This document shows positions 1 through 5,945 of a stretch of 10,141 nt of DNA, piece after piece. The stretch comes from Dehalococcoidia bacterium (GTDB lineage Bacteria; Chloroflexota; Dehalococcoidia; UBA6926): positions 1 through 10,141 of the forward strand of contig JASLZO010000028.1 of the NCBI GenBank assembly GCA_030754805.1. Direction: 5' to 3'. How positions within the stretch are numbered: position 1 is the stretch's first letter; each line of letters starts with the position of its first letter. The translations under genes and the position numbers were made by a program. Below the pieces are notes generated by a model that worked only from the letters and a program-made list of their open reading frames with translations, was not told where the DNA came from and did not search any database.

Positions 1-67
1 TCTGCGAGGTGAGCCAAGGCTAACCGAGCGGCCGGGTGCTACTTGGCGCTCGGAGGATCTGTTTCTA
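1..67. other. Structured non-coding or 3'-untranslated segment of unknown identity
   Basis: No convincing gene can be placed here. Two potential RNA hairpins are visible. A perfect 7-bp stem pairs CCGAGCG (24-30) with CGCTCGG (47-53). A smaller one at 8-25 pairs GGT-AGC with GCT-ACC around a CAAG loop. They share bases 24-25, so they may compete. Plus-strand stops occur at 10-12 (TGA) and 21-23 (TAA), so a gene entering from the left could end at either. The string AGCCAAGGC followed by CCGGGTGC resembles the 3' half of bacterial SRP 4.5S RNA, but the strong internal stem does not fit that fold well. Identity is left open. Confidence 0.3.
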
Positions 68-100
68 GAGAGGGGTGCCAAAAGGGCACCCCTCTCGCTT
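68..100 (+). terminator. Strong hairpin, probable transcription terminator
   Basis: A perfect 12-bp stem pairs GAGAGGGGTGCC (68-79) with GGCACCCCTCTC (85-96) around a 5-nt AAAAG loop. It is followed on the plus strand by GCTTT, a weak T-run, and on the minus strand by TAGAAACAG, which is poorer. It lies just past the stop of the minus-strand lipoprotein gene and after whatever enters from the left. It could therefore end a plus-strand transcript, or act in both directions as a stem without a strong T-tract. The hairpin is certain from the sequence. The terminator role and the direction are inference. Confidence 0.6.
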
Positions 101-109
101 TGCCTAGCC

Positions 110-817
110 TTACTTCAAAGACAGTTGCAACTCCGCGTCGATCATGATCGGAGCGCTCGATAGCATGCGGAATCTATAGGGGGCAGGGGCAGGGAGAATT
201 TCCCGGTCCAACTCGATCTCATACGTGAGGGCGGACCCGCCCGGCATCAGGAAGGGTGAGGTGTACGCCCCGCCATCCTCTTCAAATTGAAGCGTGCCAT
301 CCCTATTTAAGTGCAGCCTTAACGGTCCATCGATCGTGGGGATATCAATGTAGTTGTCCAATTGGGGATTCCCATCGAGCAGCCATTTCCCAAAGTTGAT
401 AAACCCACGACTTTGGCTTCTCCCGTCGGGTCTCAATTGAGGCGTACGCAGCGATAAGGTGAGAGTCCGTCCCGTCGTCTCCCAACCTTCGGCGAGGCCG
501 TCGATCTGAATCTCTCCTTCAATGTAGACTCGTGGCCCTCCGGGCAGGGAAAGCGAGGTCATCGCGATCCGAACGGCCGTCGGGATGGCCGTTGGTGTCG
601 GCGTCGGTGGATCCAGTGATAACACGGGGGTCGGCGTCGCGTCTTCAGCGATGCCCTGGGGTGACGAGAGCCTGGTCGGCGTCGATGTCGGTGCCGACGC
701 CGAAACACCTGCCGCGCCGGTCGGAAGCCCTTGGTCGACGACGGTTGCGGCCGGAGAGCACGCAACCACACCAACCACCGCGATCATGCTCAGCGAAGAC
801 AGCTTGCGAACGTACAT
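110..817 (-). CDS. Putative lipoprotein with Thr-Pro-rich linker
   Basis: The family is not recognised. The N-terminus has a short basic region (MYVRK), a hydrophobic stretch and a cysteine in a VVAC lipobox-like context (Cys20 from the ATG at 817), so it is probably an exported, lipid-anchored protein. About 55 residues of Ser/Thr/Pro/Ala-rich linker with TPTP and PTPTPT runs follow. The remaining C-terminal part (about 150 residues) is rich in alternating hydrophobic and polar stretches and looks like a beta-rich extracytoplasmic domain without catalytic motifs I can name. I chose the ATG at 817 because GGTGG lies 5 nt upstream and gives a normal-length signal peptide. An in-frame GTG at 832 would add five residues. 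The stop is TAA at 112-110, next to the terminator hairpin. It is transcribed divergently from galU, so shared regulation is possible but unproven. Confidence 0.75.
   Translation of the reverse strand: MYVRKLSSLSMIAVVGVVACSPAATVVDQGLPTGAAGVSASAPTSTPTRLSSPQGIAEDATPTPVLSLDPPTPTPTAIPTAVRIAMTSLSLPGGPRVYIEGEIQIDGLAEGWETTGRTLTLSLRTPQLRPDGRSQSRGFINFGKWLLDGNPQLDNYIDIPTIDGPLRLHLNRDGTLQFEEDGGAYTSPFLMPGGSALTYEIELDREILPAPAPYRFRMLSSAPIMIDAELQLSLK
597..683. repeat. In-frame GTCGGCGTC repeats encoding a Thr-Pro linker
   Basis: The nonamer GTCGGCGTC occurs at 597-605, 630-638 and 675-683. The spacings of 33 and 45 nt are multiples of three. On the minus strand each copy encodes a Thr-Pro-Thr step in the lipoprotein linker. 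This is low-complexity coding repetition, of the kind that can gain or lose copies by slippage, and not a separate element. Confidence 0.6.
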
Positions 818-885
818 TCCCGCCACCGCCACCCCACTTAAACGCGGCTTCGACTTAACGCGAGTTTACACGGGTCGGAACTTGG

Positions 886-904
886 GGTTCGCTCCGAACC
901 GGTT
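886..904. promoter_or_regulatory. Nested inverted repeats in the divergent lipoprotein/galU promoter region
   Basis: GGTTCG (886-891) and CGAACC (895-900) form a perfect 6-bp inverted repeat with a 3-bp centre. The palindrome AACCGGTT (897-904) overlaps its right arm. They sit in the roughly 125-nt gap between two divergent genes, where an operator for one or both is plausible. A weak galU promoter (TTGGGG at 882-887, GATAGA at 905-910) would overlap them. The symmetry is directly visible; regulator binding is inference. The arm orientation and spacing do not fit the CGAAC-N4-GTTCG type of SOS box. Confidence 0.3.
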
Positions 905-943
905 GATAGACTCACCCCAACCATCCGGGAGCCATTCAAGTTG

Positions 944-1837
944 ATGATCACGAAGGCAGTCATCGTTGCAGGAGGCCGGGGAACGCGCTTCCTTCCGGCG
1001 ACCCTCGCCGCACCGAAGGAACTCCTCCCGGTCCTCGACACACCAATGCTTCACTTCGCCCTTGAGGAAGCAGTCGCGGCCGGTCTCACTGAAATCGTTC
1101 TCGTCAGTGCCCCTGGGAAAGAAGCGCTCGAGCACTATGCAACGCTTGGCGGCGCCGACCTCCGTCAGGCGTTGGTCGGCGCCCCTGAAACGATCGCGGT
1201 CCGAGAGGTCTCCCGCACGCTGAGTCAAGCATCGGTCTCGATCGCCATACAGCCGGAACCTCTCGGCCTAGGGCACGCGATATCGATGGCGGCCGACACC
1301 ATCGGAGATGAGCCGTTCGTCACTTTCCTTCCGGACGACCTCGTCGTGAATTCCATTTCGGTGGCCCAACAGCTTCTCGAAGCGTACGAAGTCAAGCCAG
1401 GGATCCACATGGCGGTCGAGCGCGTTCCGAAGGAATCAACAATCGCGTACGGAATCGTCGACTGCGCCCCATTGTCGATCGATGTGCTGTCGACCGGACG
1501 CCTTCATGAAGTGCATGGGTTGGTAGAGAAACCCCAGCCCGAAGACGCTCCATCGGACCTTGGGATCGTCGGGCGTTATATCTTCCCGGGATCGATATTC
1601 GAAGTGATTCGCCGGACGCCTCCTGGAGCCAAAGGCGAGATTCAGATCACCGATGCGATGGAACTCCTCCGGCAAGAGGGGACGTCGGCCTTCGCTCTCG
1701 AGTTCGAAGGGAACCGATACGACGTCGGAAACCCGCTCGGTCACATGCGCGCGTCGATCGAATTCGGACTGCGGCGGCCCGATATCGGTCCCGGTCTTCG
1801 AACGCTGCTTGAACGCGCCCTCGACGAGTCCAGGTAG
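944..1837 (+). CDS. galU: UTP--glucose-1-phosphate uridylyltransferase (GalU)
   Basis: This enzyme makes UDP-glucose and pyrophosphate from UTP and glucose-1-phosphate in the cytoplasm, supplying polysaccharide and glycolipid synthesis. Numbering from the TTG at 941, the nucleotidyltransferase signature AGGRGTRFLPAT spans residues 10-21, followed by Lys26 in PKELLPV. Further family features are EPLGLGHA (106-113), LPDD with the metal-binding Asp (130-133), VEKP, GRYIFPGSIF, KGEIQITDAM and the C-terminal YDVGNPLGHMRASIEF. At about 297 residues it matches normal GalU length and looks complete. Two adjacent starts are possible, TTG at 941 and ATG at 944. GGGAG at 927-931 lies 9 or 12 nt upstream respectively; I chose ATG on codon preference. 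ftsK follows 89 nt downstream in the same direction with no clear terminator between. A related sugar-nucleotide pyrophosphorylase (for example RfbA-like) is possible but fits less well. Confidence 0.9.
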   Translation: MITKAVIVAGGRGTRFLPATLAAPKELLPVLDTPMLHFALEEAVAAGLTEIVLVSAPGKEALEHYATLGGADLRQALVGAPETIAVREVSRTLSQASVSIAIQPEPLGLGHAISMAADTIGDEPFVTFLPDDLVVNSISVAQQLLEAYEVKPGIHMAVERVPKESTIAYGIVDCAPLSIDVLSTGRLHEVHGLVEKPQPEDAPSDLGIVGRYIFPGSIFEVIRRTPPGAKGEIQITDAMELLRQEGTSAFALEFEGNRYDVGNPLGHMRASIEFGLRRPDIGPGLRTLLERALDESR

Positions 1838-1926
1838 CTGCACGGAAGCTCCAAGCGACCGTCTCGTTTTCCGTTGACCTGCAAAAACATTGAAACCGGT
1901 CTAAGATAGAGTCATAGGACTCCGTT

Positions 1927-4419
1927 ATGGCACGCACGAAAACAACGGTTCGAGGCGGTCGCTCACGAGCGACGGCGTTCGCCTGGGGTGATTGGGGCGC
2001 CTGGCGCCGCCGCGGGCTCTACGTGTCAGCAGCCACGATCGTCCTCTCAGCCGCTCTCGTGTTCTGGCATCCTCCCGCCCTGAGTCGATTACTTGACCCT
2101 GTCTGGCGATTCGGCGGCGTTGCGCTCTTCTTCGTTCCCACTTGGGCTGCAGTCGTTTACATCGTTACCAGAGCGTCGCCGATGGGAGCGCTGCACCACT
2201 GGCAGCGGTGGCTCAGCTCCTTGCTGCTCCTCGCAGCGCTCGCATCCGTCCCGAACGCGGCTGGCGGAATGACCATCGGTTATACACCGCTCCACAGCGA
2301 TTTTGGGGAGTTCGTCTCCGGTGGCTATGGTCTGGGTGGCTGGCTCCGCTTGCTTGCCGTGATTGGAATCTCATTCGCCATTGTCTTCCCGCGGCTCGTC
2401 GCGGCTGCCTTCGCCGGTACCGCGACCGGCGCCGAGAAGCTCTATGACACGGCGTCTCAACGAGCGCTTGAAGCAAGGGAGCGCCGACGGGCTGGACAAG
2501 AAGGCAAGCGATCGCATGCCGTGATCGTCGACGGATCACTCCCAAAAGAAGCCGAATGGGAATCCGAAAACGATGACATCCACACATTCGACGAGGACGG
2601 CGCACTAGACGAAGAGGTCTCGAGCGGTCCAAGAATCGTCCTCCCACCGTCGGCCGACTTGGAAGACGAACTCTCACCTGCAATAACAGAAGAGGGTGAC
2701 TCTGACTCCGACGACGTCCAGACCGAAGAGTCGTTGGCGCTAGAACCGATTGCTGCTGGTGTTCCGAGTGCGGCCGACCCCGGCGAAGAGCGGCCAACGC
2801 TGGACGATCCCTTCGCCATGCTGCCGGATGTCCGCTGGACCCAACCACCTTTTGAGATGTTCACGCCCGAGCCGGATCACGAGATCGACCACGAAGCCCA
2901 GTTGGAAACCGCGGTCGCGATCGAATCAACCCTCGGCGAATACAACATCGAAGCTACCGTCACCGAGGTCCGGCCCGGACCGACCGTGACATTGTTCGGC
3001 CTGCGTCCTGGATGGATCCGGCGATTCAAAGAGACGAAAGAAAAGGATGCCGACGGCAATCAAACGACCCGCAAGGAAGAGGTCAGCAAGACCCGCGTCA
3101 AAGTGGACAGGATCGCCGCTCTTGACCGAGACCTGGCCCTTCATCTGAAAGCCCCGAGCATCAGGATCGACTCACCGATCCTGGGGACGAACCTCGTCGG
3201 GATCGAGGTCCCGAACGCCGACCCACAGGCGGTTCACATCCGAACACTCCTGGAGAGCGATGCTTTCCGACGGCTCAGAGGTCGCACGAAATTGGGTATC
3301 CCGCTCGGAAAGGGGAGCGGGGGAGAGCCCGTCGTCGCGGATCTGGCCAGGATGCCTCATCTCTTGATCGCTGGGGCAACGGGAAGTGGAAAGAGCGTTT
3401 TCGTCAATGCCGTCATCACCAGCCTGCTCTGGCACTCGACACCAAACGATGTTCGGATGATCCTGATCGATCCCAAGCGTGTGGAACTTTCGGTCTACAA
3501 CGGGATTCCTCACCTGATCACGCCTGTGATCGTAGAAAACGACAAGTCGCTGAACGCACTTCGCTGGCTCACGATGCAGATGGATGAACGGCTCCGCCTC
3601 CTCTCTGACGAAGGTGTCCGCGACATCGCTTCATACAACGAAAAAAACAGCGAGCGGGAGCGGCTCCCGTATCTCGTTCTCGTCATAGATGAGCTTGCCG
3701 ACCTGATGATGACGAGTGGGAAGTCATTCGAGCAGGCTCTGGTCCGTCTCGCACAGATGGGGCGCGCGACCGGCATACACCTGGTGGTCGCGACTCAAAG
3801 GCCCTCGGTGGACGTGATCACCGGACTCATCAAGGCGAACTTCCCAACCCGCGTCAGCTTCATGGTCACGGCACTCGTCGACTCCAGGACGATCCTTGAT
3901 ACCGCCGGTGCCGAAAAACTCCTCGGGAGGGGCGACATGCTCTATCTCCCGCAGGATGCAGCGCGACCTGCTCGGATCCAGAGCGCCTTCCTTTCCGAAG
4001 AAGAAGCGACCGAAGTAGCCGGGTTCTGGCGCGATCAGGCCAACGGGTATGAGCCTCCCGAATTGCCCGAGCTGCTCGTGCCAGAGGAGTTATTGCCTAA
4101 AGGCCGTGGGACCGGTACCAACGGAGCTTCAGTGATTGGCGATCCGACTTCGATGAAGGCGATCAGTTCAACGGGTGATGTGGAGGAGGCAGCTCGAGAA
4201 CTCGCAGAACTGCACAACGGGAAAATCTCGACCTCGTTACTTCAACGGAGGCTGGGGATCGGCTACCCGCGCGCAGCCCGGTTACGAGACCTGCTCGTCG
4301 AAGAGGGACTCGCATCCGCCGAGATTCCGAACGCTCCGGTGGAGACCAAGGGTCGGGGTCGCCGCGCCACGAAAGCTGCGGCTCTCGATGACTCGTCAGA
4401 CGAGGCGCCTACACCTTAG
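1927..4419 (+). CDS. ftsK: DNA translocase FtsK/SpoIIIE
   Basis: This is a septum-anchored hexameric ATPase that pumps chromosomal DNA during division and helps resolve dimers. Four predicted membrane segments lie near residues 31-47, 63-81, 95-111 and 139-160. A variable, strongly acidic linker runs from about 165 to 310. The alpha domain (about 320-440) includes GPTVTLFGL and the conserved SPILGTNLVGIEVPN region. The RecA-like motor has Walker A GATGSGKS (483-490), Walker B LVLVIDELADLMM (Asp588, Glu589) and VVATQRPSVDVITG. The C-terminal gamma winged helix (about 752-796, LQRRLGIGYPRAARL) is the part that reads KOPS-type orienting sequences. A charged insertion at about 363-390 interrupts the alpha domain. 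AGGA at 1916-1919 sits 7 nt before the ATG. A TTGACC at 1874-1879 could be a -35 element, but no well-spaced -10 is visible. At 830 residues the length is normal. The stop codon overlaps that of the convergent ATPase gene. Confidence 0.95.
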   Translation: MARTKTTVRGGRSRATAFAWGDWGAWRRRGLYVSAATIVLSAALVFWHPPALSRLLDPVWRFGGVALFFVPTWAAVVYIVTRASPMGALHHWQRWLSSLLLLAALASVPNAAGGMTIGYTPLHSDFGEFVSGGYGLGGWLRLLAVIGISFAIVFPRLVAAAFAGTATGAEKLYDTASQRALEARERRRAGQEGKRSHAVIVDGSLPKEAEWESENDDIHTFDEDGALDEEVSSGPRIVLPPSADLEDELSPAITEEGDSDSDDVQTEESLALEPIAAGVPSAADPGEERPTLDDPFAMLPDVRWTQPPFEMFTPEPDHEIDHEAQLETAVAIESTLGEYNIEATVTEVRPGPTVTLFGLRPGWIRRFKETKEKDADGNQTTRKEEVSKTRVKVDRIAALDRDLALHLKAPSIRIDSPILGTNLVGIEVPNADPQAVHIRTLLESDAFRRLRGRTKLGIPLGKGSGGEPVVADLARMPHLLIAGATGSGKSVFVNAVITSLLWHSTPNDVRMILIDPKRVELSVYNGIPHLITPVIVENDKSLNALRWLTMQMDERLRLLSDEGVRDIASYNEKNSERERLPYLVLVIDELADLMMTSGKSFEQALVRLAQMGRATGIHLVVATQRPSVDVITGLIKANFPTRVSFMVTALVDSRTILDTAGAEKLLGRGDMLYLPQDAARPARIQSAFLSEEEATEVAGFWRDQANGYEPPELPELLVPEELLPKGRGTGTNGASVIGDPTSMKAISSTGDVEEAARELAELHNGKISTSLLQRRLGIGYPRAARLRDLLVEEGLASAEIPNAPVETKGRGRRATKAAALDDSSDEAPTP

Positions 4420-5249
4420 CTCGGAACCGTCGATATCTCGTGGGCGGGCGTCACCTCCGCCAGGCGGCTGATGACGCCTTCAGCGATCGCCTGGTACCGC
4501 TTCCTTGCTTTGTCATGTTTCAGCACCGCCAGGTCCGCGCCGAAGGAAGCGAATTCTTTGGAGAGTTCGATCCGCCCCAGGAATGCCACATCCAGGTCTT
4601 TGGCGAGGCGCTCTCCCCCACCCTTACCAAATATGTCACCGGCCATGTTCTCGACGACGCCGAGAATCTCGATGTTCATCTTCTTGATCATGTTGATGGA
4701 TCGTTTGGCATCAAGCACCGCAAGGTCTTGCGGGGTGGTCACGACCACAAATCCATTCAGCTGCAACGTCTGCATGATTGTCAGCGGGGAGTCCGAGGTT
4801 CCGGGAGGCAGATCGACCACCAGGAAATCGAGGTCTCCCCACTCGGTCATTTCCAGAAACTGATTGATGGCATTGGTAATCATCGGGCCACGCCAGATAA
4901 TTGCCTCTTCCTCGTTCTCCTGAACCGACGCCATCGAAATGGTTTTCACGCCGGCCCTTTCAGCCGGATGCAGCACTCCGTCGACGTACCGAGGCCGCTG
5001 CAGCACGCCCATCAACTTATCGGCATTCGGACAGTCGATATCAGCATCTAGGAGGCCGACTTTGTTCCCCAACTGGGCGAGCGCAACCGCCAGGTTCACG
5101 GCAATTGTCGTTTTTCCAACCCCTCCCTTCCCGCTGTAGACCGCAATCCGACTGTTGATCCGGTTGAGGTTCGACGTGATCTTTTTTCGACGGTCCCACG
5201 TCTTCATCATCCCGCCAAGACGTGCTTTCGCCTGATCGTTCATCTGCAT
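4416..5249 (-). CDS. Mrp/NBP35 (ApbC)-family P-loop ATPase lacking the CxxC motif
   Basis: Mrp/NBP35 proteins are soluble ATPases that usually bind and deliver Fe-S clusters. The deviant Walker A SGKGGVGKT is at residues 39-47 (signature Lys41, Lys46). LLDADID follows at 66-72, DLPPGTSD at 146-153, and the family-typical IFGKGGGERLA at 206-216, so family membership is clear. Family members normally carry a CxxC that holds a bridging Fe-S cluster just before IFGKGGGE. Here ENM (200-202) runs into AGDIFGKGGGE with no cysteine, and Cys73 is the only cysteine in the protein. No N-terminal DUF59/FSCA domain is present, and at 277 residues it is shorter than the roughly 350 of two-domain Mrp proteins. 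The start is secure: ATG at 5249 with GGAGGAG 8 nt upstream. It is the last gene of the uvrB cluster, 87 nt after the cupin gene. Fe-S carrier activity is doubtful; another partner-regulating ATPase role is possible. Confidence 0.85.
   Translation of the reverse strand: MQMNDQAKARLGGMMKTWDRRKKITSNLNRINSRIAVYSGKGGVGKTTIAVNLAVALAQLGNKVGLLDADIDCPNADKLMGVLQRPRYVDGVLHPAERAGVKTISMASVQENEEEAIIWRGPMITNAINQFLEMTEWGDLDFLVVDLPPGTSDSPLTIMQTLQLNGFVVVTTPQDLAVLDAKRSINMIKKMNIEILGVVENMAGDIFGKGGGERLAKDLDVAFLGRIELSKEFASFGADLAVLKHDKARKRYQAIAEGVISRLAEVTPAHEISTVPS
4447..4478. other. Interrupted hairpin just past the ftsK stop, inside the ATPase gene
   Basis: GGCGTCA (4447-4453) is complementary to TGACGCC (4472-4478). 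Inside this, CCGC (4457-4460) pairs with GCGG (4464-4467) around a CAG loop, with a small internal bulge between the two stems. It begins 27 nt after the ftsK stop and lies in the coding end of the convergent gene. No T-run follows on either strand, so it is not a canonical intrinsic terminator. It could stabilise the ftsK mRNA 3' end or weakly terminate, or it may be a coincidence of codon choice. Confidence 0.3.
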
Positions 5250-5336
5250 CGAATAAGCTCCTCCGCCGGGCTGTCTTCGAGCCCTTCGTCAGTGGGAATA
5301 AGTTTATCGGGCACCTGGAAAATTGGCCCACGGCCG
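5250..5336 (-). promoter_or_regulatory. 87-nt leader of the Mrp-family gene with strong ribosome binding site and small hairpin
   Basis: Read on the minus strand, the ribosome binding site GGAGGAG occupies 5264-5258, 8 nt before the ATG at 5249, and is the best in the window. Three nucleotides upstream of it, GGGCT (5284-5280) pairs with AGCCC (5272-5268) around a 7-nt loop. The heptamer CTTATTC appears twice, at 5302-5296 and at 5257-5251 beside the start. Other junctions in this gene cluster are 4 nt or less, so this longer gap may hold an internal promoter or processing site. I see no convincing -35/-10 pair. Confidence 0.35.
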
Positions 5337-5945
5337 TTAGCCAACTGGCTGCGGATCGCAATCCGCGTTTACATAACCGGAACGGAGATCAGCGACGCAG
5401 TTCGTTTCGATGCCGTATGCGTGGCGCGCTTGGCATCCGATGTCGTTGCCGAGCAGGTGCAACGAGGCTGAAGAAATGTCAGACACGGTTCGTATCTGAT
5501 GGATATCCCCGGTCGGGGGTAAGAGGGTCGTGATGTTCGCAACACCCAGTCGTTTTTCCTCGACCAGACGCAGGTTCGCATTTGCGTCGACACTGCCATC
5601 GTCCGTTCGTTCGTACACGGTCTCGCGCTGTTCGCCCTGATAGACACCGACGAGCCCCCAGGCCAGATGGTCATGAATGGGAGTCCGGACTCCCGGTGCG
5701 ACCGCCATTGCCATCAACGAATACGCACGGTCGTCCGGCCGAAAGACGAGGTATTGAAGAAACCTGCCGGGCTGAGCGGAAGTGAACTCTTCGGGCAAGA
5801 AACCGCTTCGGAGCAATCGGTCGAACGGTTCCATCAACGCGTCGATCCGCGATGCGGGATCCAGCGCGAGACGCGATAACCGTTCCACGCTGGGAAGGAA
5901 TTCATCCAGCGCGTCACGCGTCCGCTCTCCCGAGATCTCAGTCAT
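5337..5945 (-). CDS. Cysteine dioxygenase-like (thiol dioxygenase family) cupin protein
   Basis: Cysteine dioxygenase-type cupins use one Fe(II) held by three histidines to oxidise a thiol with O2 to a sulfinate. The first cupin motif is GVRTPIHDH (85-93), fitting G-x5-H-x-H with ligands His91 and His93. The second is PTGDIH (144-149), fitting P-x-G-x2-H with His149. GLVGVYQGEQRET between them is typical of the bacterial branch, and there is no equivalent of the mammalian Cys of the Cys-Tyr crosslink. The expected Ser-x-His-x-Tyr triad appears as SLHLL (161-165), so Ser161 and His163 are kept but the Tyr position is Leu165. The length of 202 residues is normal. Start ATG at 5945 overlaps the stop of the upstream lipoprotein gene (ATGA), implying translational coupling. 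The substrate (cysteine, 3-mercaptopropionate or another thiol) cannot be told, and altered or lost activity is possible. Confidence 0.75.
   Translation of the reverse strand: MTEISGERTRDALDEFLPSVERLSRLALDPASRIDALMEPFDRLLRSGFLPEEFTSAQPGRFLQYLVFRPDDRAYSLMAMAVAPGVRTPIHDHLAWGLVGVYQGEQRETVYERTDDGSVDANANLRLVEEKRLGVANITTLLPPTGDIHQIRTVSDISSASLHLLGNDIGCQARHAYGIETNCVADLRSGYVNADCDPQPVG

Noticed and set aside
1..60. SRP 4.5S RNA 3' end
   Set aside because: Short string similarity only. The GNRA-type loop position is poor, and a strong 7-bp internal stem contradicts the long-rod fold. It is kept as an open question and not called as a gene.
532..944. Two overlapping plus-strand open frames (532-858 and 585-944)
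   Set aside because: They lie opposite the minus-strand lipoprotein gene, encode low-complexity Gly/Val or Arg/Ser sequence created by its Thr-Pro repeat, and have no ribosome binding site or family motif.
1874..1907. Promoter TTGACC with TAAGAT before ftsK
   Set aside because: The spacer would be 22 nt, too long for a standard sigma-70-type promoter, and no better pair was found.
2213..2864. Minus-strand open frames of 211 and 135 codons opposite ftsK
   Set aside because: They are Arg/Ser-rich shadows of the acidic linker of FtsK, whose own motifs and length are convincing.
4440..5051. Plus-strand open frame of 203 codons opposite the Mrp-like gene
   Set aside because: The minus-strand frame carries clear P-loop motifs and a strong ribosome binding site; the plus frame shows none and starts right after the ftsK stop only by chance.
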